Source: Thalassoglobus sp. JC818 (GTDB lineage Bacteria; Planctomycetota; Planctomycetia; Planctomycetales; Planctomycetaceae). Taken from it: 64,000 nt of DNA. The stretch covers positions 186,001-250,000 of the forward strand of contig NZ_JBFEFI010000005.1 in NCBI RefSeq assembly GCF_040717535.1, given 5' to 3'. The notes beneath the pieces were generated by a model, which made no database searches, was not told where the DNA came from, and saw only the letters and a program-made list of their open reading frames with translations. Both the position numbers and the translations under genes were made by a program. Below, piece by piece: positions 1 through 9,507 of this stretch; within the stretch, counting starts at the first letter, position 1, and every line of letters starts with the position of its first letter.

Positions 1-1087
1 AAAGTTTGACTAGGCTTGTGCCGTCTAGAATCTTGGAGGTCGGCAACTCGATATCGACGAGTTCACATACTGTTGGAAGCAGATCGACGCTGCCAACTGG
101 AACATCACTCACCTGACCCGGAGAAATGGTCCCTGTCCAGCGAACAATCCCCGGAACACGAATTCCTCCTTCGTAAACGTGCAACTTCATCCCACGTAGC
201 GGACCGGGTGAACCGTGTGAACGCCAGGCATTTTGATACCGGTTCAGAGTTTCTGGACCATTGTCAGATGTGAAGACAATGAGAGTCTCTTCGCCCAAAT
301 TTTGATTGTCGACAGCTTCCACAATGCGCCCGACTGCTTTGTCCATGTTCGAGACATTGGCGTAATAGAGGGCCTCTCCACGCTTCTTTGCATCGGGATA
401 TTCTTGCACCAGATCCTCGGGTGAAGCGATCGGTTCATGCGGTTCGTGAAAACAGACAAACATGAAAAACGGGGTGGCTGCATCGTCTCGATCGTTCAGC
501 CAGCGAATTGCTTCGTCCGCAACAAGTTGGCATGAAAACCCGGTCTGTTCGCCAACTGGTTCGCCGTTGCGAACAAAATTCTTGGGGTTCTCATGCGAGG
601 GCCCCGCGTTGTTGTGAGTTGAGAACCAGTGATCGAAGCCGTGATCGTTCGGTTGAGTATGCGCTGGATCGTTAAACAGACCGTTCAAATGCCACTTCCC
701 AACGTGACAGGTTTCGTATCCAGATTGCTTCAACAACGTCGCGATCGTGGTTTCATCCCGTTTGAGGTACATCGGATTCTTTGGAGCAATCCACGAGTAG
801 ATTCCTGATCGAGTCGGAATCCGCCCCGTCATCAGGCCGGCACGTGCTGGGGAGCAGAGTGGCGAAGCGGAGTAGCAAGACGTGAGTCGCATGCCCTCAT
901 CAGCCAGTTGGTCGAGATGAGGCGTTTGGATGGTCGGATGGCCAAAACAACTCAAGTCCCCATAGCCCAGATCATCGCAAAGAATCACAAGCACGTTGGG
1001 AGTCTTCTGATCAGCGGCAGATACCCAATGACCTGCCAGTGAAATGAAGATTGCCATGAAGCAGCTGAGCGAGCGCGGATGCAACAT
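1..1087 (-). CDS. Sulfatase, 3' end cut by window edge
   Basis: An exported type I sulfatase, which would hydrolyse sulfate esters such as those of algal polysaccharides. The frame is open from the left window edge to the chosen ATG at 1087, giving about 362 residues without the C-terminus. The N-terminus is a signal peptide (MLHPRSLSCFMAIFISLAGH, then WVSA). Visible family features are the metal-binding CDDLGYGD near residue 37 and the formylglycine motif CSPAR at 78-82 followed by AGLMTG, then the GKWHL block and a TSDNGPE block. A second ATG at 1057 would shorten the signal peptide. The family call is firm, but the substrate cannot be inferred. It lies alone upstream of the DUF493/SppA pair on the same strand, and no dedicated formylglycine-generating enzyme is seen nearby. 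Confidence 0.93.
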   Translation of the reverse strand, partial: MLHPRSLSCFMAIFISLAGHWVSAADQKTPNVLVILCDDLGYGDLSCFGHPTIQTPHLDQLADEGMRLTSCYSASPLCSPARAGLMTGRIPTRSGIYSWIAPKNPMYLKRDETTIATLLKQSGYETCHVGKWHLNGLFNDPAHTQPNDHGFDHWFSTHNNAGPSHENPKNFVRNGEPVGEQTGFSCQLVADEAIRWLNDRDDAATPFFMFVCFHEPHEPIASPEDLVQEYPDAKKRGEALYYANVSNMDKAVGRIVEAVDNQNLGEETLIVFTSDNGPETLNRYQNAWRSHGSPGPLRGMKLHVYEGGIRVPGIVRWTGTISPGQVSDVPVGSVDLLPTVCELVDIELPTSKILDGTSLVKL

Positions 1088-1223
1088 ATCTGTGTCGACC
1101 TTATCGAGCGGGAATCTTCTGTCCGCTTCAATCGATCATGATTCGACCGAAATTGAAGCGACAAACGTCTACAGAAACAGAGTTCAACAGCCTGCTATAG
1201 AGCTGACAACGAAATTCTATCAA

Positions 1224-1511
1224 TCACATAAGCATCACCAGACCTTCGAGATCACGGAGTCGTGAATAGACAGCAATCACGTGCGAAGCTGTCTCCATCG
1301 TCGGTTCAACAGTGACACTGACATGGCGTCCCCCGCTTGATGTTCGCGTCGAAAAACGGGGTTCGCTGTCCTCTTCCAGCTCCAGACGAACGGCGGCAAG
1401 CACGCGTCCGACGAAGTGGTCATCTGCATGACCAATCACTTTGAACCGATATTCACATGGGAAATTGTGAATCGATTCGAGCAATTCGACTGTCGGGAGT
1501 CCTTCTTCCAT
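1224..1511 (-). CDS. DUF493 (YbeD-like) small protein
   Basis: A 95-residue protein of the DUF493/YbeD family, which are small ACT-like alpha/beta proteins of unclear role. The diagnostic run is PCEYRFKVIG near the N-terminus, followed by a GGRHVSVTVE strand and a C-terminal helix ending SRLRDLEGLVMLM. I chose the ATG at 1511 because GAGG lies 8 bases upstream and because the resulting length matches the family. A longer reading from a TTG at 1565 would overlap the SppA stop and adds residues with no family match. It follows sppA by 41 bases on the same strand, so the two are probably co-transcribed. No specific function is claimed. Confidence 0.85.
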   Translation of the reverse strand: MEEGLPTVELLESIHNFPCEYRFKVIGHADDHFVGRVLAAVRLELEEDSEPRFSTRTSSGGRHVSVTVEPTMETASHVIAVYSRLRDLEGLVMLM

Positions 1512-1552
1512 TTTCGTAACCTCGGGTCCCCAAAACTTGTTTGTTGTGGCGA

Positions 1553-3370
1553 CTATTGAATCCAAAAGATGGGGGCAGTGAGCATGACTCGTTCTTGAGC
1601 GAGAAAATCAAGCTGCAGCAAAACCTGTTGGAGCATGCGAACACGTTCTGGATCGATGTTCGAAACGGTTGGTTCGATCGCCGACCAGATGCCAAGCGAA
1701 AGGCGTTTGTTGTTGTCTTGCCGTTGCGGATTCAGTTCATCGACGAGTTCTTCGACGAAGTTCTTCACTCGAGGAATCGTTCGAACTTCGTAGTCATCGA
1801 GTTCCAGTTCCTCGGCCAGATCAGAAATCGCATCTTCCAGCGAGCCGAGTTCATCCACGAGACCAAGTTCCAGCGCCTGCTGACCGGTGTAAACACGTCC
1901 GCCGGCGATGTCGTCGATTGGTTTGGCCAGTTTGCCTTCGCGACCTGTTGTCACGTGATCCTTGAAGACTCCGTAAATCGTGTCCATCCATGACTGAAGT
2001 TCTTCCCGTTCGCCATCCTGAAACGGCTGTGACGAACTCAGGATGCCCGCACGAGCACCTCGTTGAACCGGTTCAAAGTTGATTCCAATCCGTCCCCACA
2101 TGTTCGCAGTCGCCAGTTTCCCAGCGACGACACCAATCGATCCGGTAATCGTGTTTTCGCTTGCATAAATCTTGCTCGCACGACACGAAACGTAATACCC
2201 GCCGCTGGCAGCGTAGTCGCCCATCGAGACAACAACCGGTTTCTTCTCCTGCAGACGCATGATCGACTGCAGCATCACTTCACTGGCAGTTGCCGATCCT
2301 CCCGGAGAATTCACGCGGACGACGACTCCACGAACGCGAGGTTCATAGACAAGTGAATCTAGGGCTTTGCGAATTTCCTCGCTAAAGGCACCACTCACTG
2401 ATCCGAATGGAGAGACACTTTTCTTTCCGAGCATGATCGCTCCGTCGATGTGCACGACGGCGATGGCGTCTTTTGTGGAACGCTGAGTCTTTGGCCCGGA
2501 GAGAATCTCTGCCCACAACTGAAGAGCAGCGAATGGGTTGTTGAGGTCAATTTCCGGTCCGGTTTTCTTCTTGTAGTTCTTGTCAAATTTGACGGTCACG
2601 CCGTGCTTCTCTTTCACGAAGGCAGTCAATCCGTCGCGAGTTTCAACAGCATCAGTCAACCCAGCTTCTTTGGCTGTCTCGGCGGAGTACAGACCTTGAT
2701 TGACCCATTCTTCGACCTTCGCCACATCCACTCCGCGACCATTGGCGATGGTTTGTTTGAGACCTTCGTAGAGGCCGTCGTAAAGCCACTTTGTCATCTC
2801 TTCGTTTTGTTCACTTGGCCCTTTTCGCATGAACTGTTCAGCAGCACTTTTGTAGGCTCCGCAAGTGAGGAACTCTGGCTCGACGCCGACGAGATCCAAC
2901 AATCCGCGAAGATACATTTGCTCGCCGTAGATGCCATTGATCCAGGCATCACCTGTCGGAGACAGACTGATTCGCTCAGCACCGCTGACAACTGCGTATG
3001 CTCCCATACGAGTTGAATCTGCGTGGGCGTAAACCGGTTTGTCTTCAGCAGCTTTCTTGATCACGCTTCCCAGTTCGGTGACCTGAGCCATGCCGAAACT
3101 TGAGCTACCGTACAGCAGGACAATCGCAGCGACATCGTCATCTTTCGCTGCTTCGTTGATCCGGACAGTGAAGCTGCGAAGTGATTCTCCTCCAACTTCG
3201 CCGAAGATCGGATCATCTGGAGTCGGCTTGTCAGTCAGCGGAAGAGTCAAATCAAAGACAGCCACCGTGCCTGGTAGCTTTTCCTTGTCTTGCGCAAATC
3301 CTGAATTCGAATGGAACAGCTGAACCGCCAATGCGGTCAGGGCGAGCATGACTGTTGTTCGACGAAGCAT
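1553..3370 (-). CDS. sppA: Signal peptide peptidase SppA, 67K type (S49)
   Basis: A membrane-associated or exported serine protease of the long SppA type, which degrades cleaved signal peptides. It has 605 residues with two tandem S49 domains. The N-terminal domain carries the general-base lysine in CGAYKSAAEQF (Lys174). The C-terminal domain carries the nucleophile in GDYAASGGYYVS (Ser389), preceded by RVNSPGGSA. This split Lys/Ser dyad matches E. coli SppA (Lys209/Ser409). The start at 3370 gives a clean signal peptide, MLRRTTVMLALTALAVQLFH, with GGGAAAG-like Shine-Dalgarno bases (gggaaag) upstream. An in-frame extension to 3466 adds a charged non-signal stretch and is less likely. It is followed closely by the DUF493 gene. 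Confidence 0.93.
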   Translation of the reverse strand: MLRRTTVMLALTALAVQLFHSNSGFAQDKEKLPGTVAVFDLTLPLTDKPTPDDPIFGEVGGESLRSFTVRINEAAKDDDVAAIVLLYGSSSFGMAQVTELGSVIKKAAEDKPVYAHADSTRMGAYAVVSGAERISLSPTGDAWINGIYGEQMYLRGLLDLVGVEPEFLTCGAYKSAAEQFMRKGPSEQNEEMTKWLYDGLYEGLKQTIANGRGVDVAKVEEWVNQGLYSAETAKEAGLTDAVETRDGLTAFVKEKHGVTVKFDKNYKKKTGPEIDLNNPFAALQLWAEILSGPKTQRSTKDAIAVVHIDGAIMLGKKSVSPFGSVSGAFSEEIRKALDSLVYEPRVRGVVVRVNSPGGSATASEVMLQSIMRLQEKKPVVVSMGDYAASGGYYVSCRASKIYASENTITGSIGVVAGKLATANMWGRIGINFEPVQRGARAGILSSSQPFQDGEREELQSWMDTIYGVFKDHVTTGREGKLAKPIDDIAGGRVYTGQQALELGLVDELGSLEDAISDLAEELELDDYEVRTIPRVKNFVEELVDELNPQRQDNNKRLSLGIWSAIEPTVSNIDPERVRMLQQVLLQLDFLAQERVMLTAPIFWIQ

Positions 3371-3879
3371 CGATTCACTTTCCCAACGATAATGAGGCGT
3401 TGCAGTCAGCGACTGCGATGACTCAGATTCTATTTGAGGAGACAGCACTTGAGACCGTAGCCGCAAGTCTAATTTGAATAGTGTCGTTATGAATGATCCA
3501 TTTCCATGAGATACCTGCGTTCTTCCATCCTTGAATCGAAGCTAAGCCAGCTCGTGTAAATCCCCGACTGCCAAAGATGGAATTCTCTCAGGTCTCGGTC
3601 GGCATTGTGAAGGTCGCATGACCCGAAATGGATCTCCATCACTGTAGCTCGACATCTCTGCAGATACTATCTTGAGGCAGAGACATCGACACTGACAAGT
3701 CCAGAATCTTCTCAAGCAGTCGATTCGCTGCGAAGACAACTTTGCAAACCGAAGTGAACCAAACAGCTGCGGATGCGTTCCAAATTGCAGAGAACGATAT
3801 CTGCAATTGAAATCGTTCGAGGCAAGCAGCGTGAATTGTTGAGTGCCGGGATCAAAGAATTGAAGACGAGGATGGCCAC
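3371..3879. other. Gene-free spacer between divergent genes
   Basis: A 509-base stretch between sppA (minus) and the membrane protein at 3880 (plus). It must hold the promoters of both. I see no coding frame with family resemblance or a convincing ribosome binding site. The only clear structure is the inverted repeat at 3783-3808. Confidence 0.5.
3783..3808. promoter_or_regulatory. Inverted repeat, possible operator
   Basis: Perfect 9-bp arms aattgcaga and tctgcaatt are separated by 8 bases, about 72 bases upstream of the start codon at 3880. The symmetry and position suggest a repressor or activator site or an RNA hairpin in the leader. No regulator is recognised. Confidence 0.3.
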
Positions 3880-4509
3880 ATGGCGGAATTGATCGAAGCG
3901 ATCTTTGAACAGCTTTCCGAACACTGGTCGAAGATCGTTTCCGCAGCCCTGTTTGCTCTGATCGGTTGGGTCCTCGGGAAGCGAAAAGCCGCACAGGACT
4001 GGCAGAAGAGAGAGTTCTACGACCGGCTGAATATCTCTCTCAATCTTCTTCAGGACGGAAAACTCAAGCTGCGCACCTTGAATGAGACACTGTGCAAGTC
4101 CGTCTTCCCGAACTCACAGGCAGCTCAGGCGGTCATCGACGCTGCAAAGAAGACGACGCCAGAGAATCCGATCCTCGATCTTCCGAAAGAAGACTACTGG
4201 TATTTTCTGAACGCTGTATTGAACGAGATATCAGAACAGTTCGCGGCTGGTGTGATCCGTGAAGACCTGGGAATGTCGGTCGTTTCTGATGAGTACCTGA
4301 TCTGCCTGACAAGCGAAGCCGATGGGGGGATTCGAATGCGAAAGGTTCGCGTGCTGATGATCAAAAAGTCACTCCTCACTTCGCTTCCGGAAGAAACTCC
4401 GAAACTCGAACGGGAAACACACATCACGCGCTGGCAGACTCTCAAAAAGCTGGCAGCAGCGTACGAGAAAGCACCGCATCAGTTCTTGTCGATCTTCATC
4501 AGCCAATAA
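3880..4509 (+). CDS. Unknown membrane-anchored protein
   Basis: A 209-residue protein that I do not assign to a family. After a short amphipathic start there is one probable membrane helix (about residues 17-33, KIVSAALFALIGWVLG) followed by a positive patch (KRKAAQDWQKRE). The rest is a charged, probably cytoplasmic alpha/beta region with no known motif. The arrangement N-out, anchor, large soluble domain is inferred from charge. GAGG lies 8 bases before the ATG, which supports the start. It stands between the divergent sppA and the CLC channel gene. A small hairpin (4534-4555) follows the stop. Codon use looks like that of its neighbours, so I take it as a real gene. Confidence 0.75.
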   Translation: MAELIEAIFEQLSEHWSKIVSAALFALIGWVLGKRKAAQDWQKREFYDRLNISLNLLQDGKLKLRTLNETLCKSVFPNSQAAQAVIDAAKKTTPENPILDLPKEDYWYFLNAVLNEISEQFAAGVIREDLGMSVVSDEYLICLTSEADGGIRMRKVRVLMIKKSLLTSLPEETPKLERETHITRWQTLKKLAAAYEKAPHQFLSIFISQ

Positions 4510-4533
4510 ACGGCGGCAAACCGCTCGCGATCA

Positions 4534-4555
4534 ATCTCAGTCCAGAAACTGAGAT
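4534..4555 (+). terminator. Small hairpin after the 3880 gene
   Basis: Arms atctcagt and actgagat pair perfectly around a 6-base loop, 24 bases after the stop codon. There is only a weak T-rich tail, so it may be a weak terminator or an mRNA-stabilising hairpin. Confidence 0.3.
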
Positions 4556-4683
4556 GTTTGAGAGATTGTGCGTGTCACGCTTGAAGAAGTATGCAAATCT
4601 CCAAACAATTCGCGCATGTGCGCGACTGACCGCGTTAAGATCTTTGAAATTGTCGACTGAAACTCCCCGAAAGTACTGACGGA

Positions 4684-6531
4684 ATGATGCTTGCGAAACT
4701 TGTGACCGCCCTGGACTGGAAGGTTTCCGGAAAATGGACCTTTCTTTCGATCGTGGTCGGCATCGTTGCGGGAGTCGGGGGAATCATCTTTCAGATCCTC
4801 GGCCAGTTGGTCATCCACTACACCCTTTATCAAATTGCCGGGTACTCTCCGCCCGAAGCGATGGGTGAGAATTCGCTCTTCCATCACGAGCACTCTGGGT
4901 TCTCACCGTGGTTGATCGTGGCGGTCATGTCCGTCGGCGGACTTGTTTCCGGGTGGCTCGTCTACACGTTCGCTCCCGAAGCAGAAGGACACGGGACCGA
5001 CGCTGCCATCGATGCCTTTCACAATAAACGTGGTCGCATTCGAGGACGAATTCCATTCGTCAAAACACTTTCGTCAGCGATTACGCTTGGAACAGGTGGA
5101 TCGGGAGGACGAGAAGGTCCGATCGCGCAGATCGGAGCTTCATTCGGATCGTATCTCGGAAAGGTTCTCAAACTTCCCTCTCGTGACCGGCGAATCCTTC
5201 TCGCAGCTGGCATGGGTGCTGGGGTCGGAGCAGTCTTCCGTGCTCCACTTGCAGGCGCTCTGTTCGCAGCTGAGATTCTCTACAGCGAAAGCGATTTCGA
5301 AGCGGAGGTCATTATCCCGGCAGCGACTGCGTCGATCATTGGATACAGCGTCTATGGACTTTGGCTACCAGAGGGAACCCATCACACGCCGCTGTTCGGC
5401 AATGATTTGACCTACACTGCCGGTCATCCGATGGAACTGTTCCTGTATGCCGTCCTCGCGGTTTTCCTCGTCGCTTTCGGAGTGGCGTACATCAAGACGT
5501 TCTACGGCATCCATTCACTCTTTGCCAAACTTCCAATTCCCCGCGTCTTGCGACCGGCTCTTGGAGCAGGATTGGCAGGAACGATTGGAATTCTTCTCTT
5601 CTACTTCTGGGACAGCGAAGAACATACTCTGGCTGTACTGGCAACTGGCTACGGAACACTTCAGACCGCACTGACTTCGGCATCGGATGTCGGAATTCCG
5701 CTGCTGCTGGCCATTGCCGGAGTCAAGATATTGACGACGTCTCTCACAATCTCTTCCGGAGGTTCGGGGGGTGTATTCGGACCGTCGATGGTGATTGGCG
5801 GATGCGTTGGTGCGGCGGTCGGTCTGGTCTTTCATGACTTCTGGCCGGAACTTGTTCCCAATCCGGAATCGTTTGCAATCGTCGGAATGGCGGGATTCTT
5901 CGCCGGGTGCGCTCATGCCCCATTCTCGACGATCATCATGGTCTCCGAAATGACCGGAGGGTACGGGCTGCTGCTCCCAACAATGTGGGTCTCCACGTTG
6001 ACGTTCGTGATGGGGCGACCTTGGAAACTTTATTCCAAACAGGTTCCGACTCGACTTGAGTCCCCTGCCCATCGCGGTGACTTCCTGGTCGATGTTCTCG
6101 AAGGGATTTCCGTCAAAGACGTTTTCCATCAGCGAAAACGTTTAGTGCTGATTCCCGAAGGTATGCCGCTGGCGGACATCGTTCACAAGATCGCCGAGAC
6201 GAGACAGCACTACTTTCCTGTTGTCGACTCGCACGGAAACATGGTGGGGATCTTTTCAGGTGACGACGTTCGGTCTTACCTGTACGATGAAACACTATGG
6301 AAACTCGCCAACGCGCGAGACGTGATGACTTCCCGAGTCGTTTGTGTCACCCCTGAAGACGATTTGAATACTGCCCTGAGATGTTTCACCGCCGTTGCCA
6401 TCGATGAACTTCCCGTCGTCGATGCCGTTGATCGCGGGAAGCTATTGGGAACACTGCGACACAAAGAAGTCATTGCCTCCTACAATCGTCGCTTAATGGA
6501 GTACAAGAAAGCAGTAGAAGAACAGGACTGA
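4684..6531 (+). CDS. CLC-type chloride channel with two CBS domains
   Basis: A 615-residue CLC family anion transporter of the inner membrane with a C-terminal CBS pair that probably senses nucleotides. Residues 20-450 are the CLC core. The chloride-gate motif GREGP is at 142-146 (gating Glu144), GVFGP at 363-367, and the AGALFAAEIL helix at 190-199. The CBS domains are at about 477-535 and 545-605. The usual central GSGIP is replaced by GHGTDAAI, as in other CBS-bearing bacterial CLCs. The second acidic residue needed for proton coupling in E. coli CLC-ec1 (Glu203) is Ile198 here, which points to a channel rather than an antiporter. The start is at the first of two adjacent ATGs; 4687 is equally possible. 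Confidence 0.93.
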   Translation: MMLAKLVTALDWKVSGKWTFLSIVVGIVAGVGGIIFQILGQLVIHYTLYQIAGYSPPEAMGENSLFHHEHSGFSPWLIVAVMSVGGLVSGWLVYTFAPEAEGHGTDAAIDAFHNKRGRIRGRIPFVKTLSSAITLGTGGSGGREGPIAQIGASFGSYLGKVLKLPSRDRRILLAAGMGAGVGAVFRAPLAGALFAAEILYSESDFEAEVIIPAATASIIGYSVYGLWLPEGTHHTPLFGNDLTYTAGHPMELFLYAVLAVFLVAFGVAYIKTFYGIHSLFAKLPIPRVLRPALGAGLAGTIGILLFYFWDSEEHTLAVLATGYGTLQTALTSASDVGIPLLLAIAGVKILTTSLTISSGGSGGVFGPSMVIGGCVGAAVGLVFHDFWPELVPNPESFAIVGMAGFFAGCAHAPFSTIIMVSEMTGGYGLLLPTMWVSTLTFVMGRPWKLYSKQVPTRLESPAHRGDFLVDVLEGISVKDVFHQRKRLVLIPEGMPLADIVHKIAETRQHYFPVVDSHGNMVGIFSGDDVRSYLYDETLWKLANARDVMTSRVVCVTPEDDLNTALRCFTAVAIDELPVVDAVDRGKLLGTLRHKEVIASYNRRLMEYKKAVEEQD

Positions 6532-6710
6532 GTCGGGCTGTCGATTTTTCAGACCTGTTTCTCACTTGAAAGAACCCATTCACTGGCTGATGAGTGGAAA
6601 CGATCGAGTGATCGGACGAGAATGAATGTCTTGTTCGAGCCGTTGGGCAAAGAAAAGCCACCGTTGCGAGGTCACAGATGCGAATTCACCGAAGCAGGAA
6701 GAATCCATAG

Positions 6711-9356
6711 ATGCGGTGGTTGAAATTCGTGCTGCTCGGCATCGGTTTCGTTGTGGTTGCGTTGTTCGCAGCGACAGTGATCTCGGCGGTTGCCGACTCC
6801 ATGTTCGACAAATGGCAGCTCGTCTTTCTCAGAAAAGATTCCATCTCGGAAACCTTGCTCCTGAGCTTGGGATGCGGAACCGCTGTCGCTTTGATTGCCA
6901 TCCTGCATCAGTACGAACGACAGCTCATCTCTTCCTGGCTCGGGAGAACTTTGCTCGTGCTTCGCTTGTTGCTCGTTCTGATTCTGTTCCTCACGCTTCT
7001 CGAACCGATGTGGACTTGGAGTTATGACGACGAGCGTTCGGGGCGAGTCTTGGTGGCACTCGATGTGTCCGAAAGCATGGACACCCACGACAGTCATGCC
7101 AGCCTGAGGGAGAAACTCAGCTGGGCACGGTCGATGGGAGTTTTTGGGAACGAGGAAGCCCAACAGCGGGTCGATCGCTGGATGGATGAACTGGAATCCG
7201 GCAACTCGCCGACTTGGGTCACTGTCGAAGAAGAACCCGATCCTGTGAAACGGGAGCAGCTGGCAAAACTTCGCAAAGCCGATATCGACCAGACTCTCGA
7301 AAACGTTACAGAATATTCACGGCTCGAACTCGCTCTTCGTTCTCTTGCTGGCCCGCAGGACTCGTTTCTCGATCAACTCTCCGAACTCGTCGAAGCGGAA
7401 GTGGCGATGTTCGCGGTCGATTATAACTCGACAGATCGAGCAGCTCTCAAGAAACTCATCGCGGCTCCGAAGATCGAAGTTCCGCGTAATTCTTCATTTC
7501 TCATGGAAGCAATGCGGGCAGCGCTGGCCAGTCCCGACGCAGAGACACCTCTTCAAGGCCTCGTCCTGTTTTCGGATGGGCGCGACACGTCCGACCTTTC
7601 GTCCGACCAACTGGTCCAACGCATCGCCGATCTCAACGTGCCGGTCCATACGGTTGTCCTCGGATCGGAGATTCGACCGAGAGATCTCTCCGTCACTCAT
7701 ATCGAAGCCAGTGAAACAGTCTTCAAAGATGACACCCCAACCGTAAAGGGAATCTTGCAATCGTTCGGCTTCGACAATGAAGATGTGACCGTTTTCATCG
7801 ACTGGATCGACGATCCGCAACGAGATCCCCTCCAACAGATTGTGAATGTCAACAGCCAGACGACGGAAGTCGACTTCACTTTGGATGAACTCCCCGTGGG
7901 AAGGCATCGTTTTCGATTGCGGACAAGTCCGGCTGCCGATGAACTACGCGAAGACAATAACGCACGCGAGTTTGCGATCGACGTTATTGATGACAGTGCA
8001 CAGGTCTTGTTGATTGACAACTCCGGCAGATGGGAGTTTCGATTTCTCTCGACAGCTCTCGAACGCGACAAACGAGTCACGCTTCAAAAGATTCTGTTCG
8101 AGCAACCGTTTCTGGGAGTCCTTCCGAAACCGTTCTTCCTCAACGACATCGAAGGTGTTCGAACTGAAGACGGGGTTTTGAAGAATCCGACGACGACTCG
8201 TTATTCCAACTTCGATTGCGTCATCGTGGGAGACGTTTCACCGCATCACATGCCAGTCGAAGAGTGGAAGCAACTCGAAAAGTACGTCCGCGAAGAAGGC
8301 GGAACGCTGGTTCTGACAGCTGGCAAGAAGGAGTTTCCTAACAGCTATCGAGGAACAATCGTCGACAGTTTGTTGCCGATTGAACGACTGCGAGTCATTG
8401 ATCTGCAAGGTGCTGACCAACTTCAACCGCCCGAGCTGCGTGGGTTTCGACTTTCCATCACACCTGATGGACAGCGTCTGGGAATGTTTCAGTTAGGTGA
8501 CGACTGGAATCTGTCGCGACAAATCTGGGCAACCTTGCCGGGACACAGTTGGGGCATCACGGGTCGAGCAAAAGGAGCTGCGACGGTGATGGCGACGGCC
8601 GCGATTCCCGGAGCAAACCGCACACTCGAAGATGAACGCGATTCCGGCCTGATCGTGCAGCAGCACATTGGCTCCGGACAAGTTTTGTGGATCGGAATCG
8701 ACAGCACCTGGCGATGGCGATTCCGCGTCGGCGATGAGTACCATCACCGCTTCTGGGGCCAGCTGATTCGATGGGCCATCAACTTTAAAGCTTCCGGAAG
8801 CAACGATCTTGCCCGGATTTCATTGACTCCTTCGGTCATCTCAGAGGGTGAAACGACTGTCTTCCAAGCTCGCTGGGTCGAACAATTTGTTCAGCAGCAC
8901 CCGGACGTTGCCGCCTTCGCATTCATTGAGTCACCAACCGATCCCGATTTCCTCAGACGCGTCCCGCTTCGACGACAACATTCCAAGCCGCCCATCGACG
9001 AAGGAACGATCGGGGATCTGGAACCAGGCGAATACCGAGTTAGCCTCGACGTTCCGGGATTCAGCGATGAACAGGAGAAAATCGAAACAGCCCTGATCGT
9101 TAATGAAGTCATTTCGCAGGAACTTGCCGACATCAGCACAAATCAGGAACTTCTCGAGAGACTCGCTGCTCAGACAGGCGGGCAGTTCTTTCACCTGCAC
9201 GAAGTCGACCGGATTCCCGAGCTGTTTCGAAACATCAACAAGACCGTCTCGATTCGCGAGGAAATCCCGCTCTGGGGCCACTGGTCGATTCTGCTCATCT
9301 TTTCAATCGTCGCCACCACCGAATGGGTGATGCGAAAACTCAACGGACTCCCCTAA
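6711..9356 (+). CDS. Large vWA-domain membrane protein
   Basis: An 881-residue inner-membrane protein with N-terminal membrane helices (about 5-28, 48-66 and 80-99), a von Willebrand A domain (about 112-330) and a C-terminal anchor (about 855-872). The metal-site motif DVSES is at 118-122 and the second MIDAS aspartate is in LFSDGRD near 289. Residues about 430-600 resemble the glutamine-amidotransferase-like fold seen in such planctomycete proteins (VLLIDNSGRWEFRFL, CVIVGD), with no recognisable catalytic Cys. It resembles the large BatA-associated proteins that usually sit beside MoxR ATPase and DUF58 genes, but neither is present here. Function is unknown. AGGAAG lies upstream of the ATG. 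Confidence 0.85.
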   Translation: MRWLKFVLLGIGFVVVALFAATVISAVADSMFDKWQLVFLRKDSISETLLLSLGCGTAVALIAILHQYERQLISSWLGRTLLVLRLLLVLILFLTLLEPMWTWSYDDERSGRVLVALDVSESMDTHDSHASLREKLSWARSMGVFGNEEAQQRVDRWMDELESGNSPTWVTVEEEPDPVKREQLAKLRKADIDQTLENVTEYSRLELALRSLAGPQDSFLDQLSELVEAEVAMFAVDYNSTDRAALKKLIAAPKIEVPRNSSFLMEAMRAALASPDAETPLQGLVLFSDGRDTSDLSSDQLVQRIADLNVPVHTVVLGSEIRPRDLSVTHIEASETVFKDDTPTVKGILQSFGFDNEDVTVFIDWIDDPQRDPLQQIVNVNSQTTEVDFTLDELPVGRHRFRLRTSPAADELREDNNAREFAIDVIDDSAQVLLIDNSGRWEFRFLSTALERDKRVTLQKILFEQPFLGVLPKPFFLNDIEGVRTEDGVLKNPTTTRYSNFDCVIVGDVSPHHMPVEEWKQLEKYVREEGGTLVLTAGKKEFPNSYRGTIVDSLLPIERLRVIDLQGADQLQPPELRGFRLSITPDGQRLGMFQLGDDWNLSRQIWATLPGHSWGITGRAKGAATVMATAAIPGANRTLEDERDSGLIVQQHIGSGQVLWIGIDSTWRWRFRVGDEYHHRFWGQLIRWAINFKASGSNDLARISLTPSVISEGETTVFQARWVEQFVQQHPDVAAFAFIESPTDPDFLRRVPLRRQHSKPPIDEGTIGDLEPGEYRVSLDVPGFSDEQEKIETALIVNEVISQELADISTNQELLERLAAQTGGQFFHLHEVDRIPELFRNINKTVSIREEIPLWGHWSILLIFSIVATTEWVMRKLNGLP

Positions 9357-9507
9357 CCGTCACAAATTGGACGCCGAAGCTGAGTTGAAGATCCTTGCTT
9401 CAATCGCACACCAGTACTGGGCGACCTCAGCCGGGATTCTAACGAAGCGGTGATGGGACGAGATTGGAGAACAGTTTCAGCGAGTATAGTGAAGCCACGC
9501 CAATGGC

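Noticed and set aside
3542-3994. 150-codon minus frame between sppA and the 3880 gene
   Set aside because: Overlaps a better-supported gene and has Arg/Cys-rich random-like composition.
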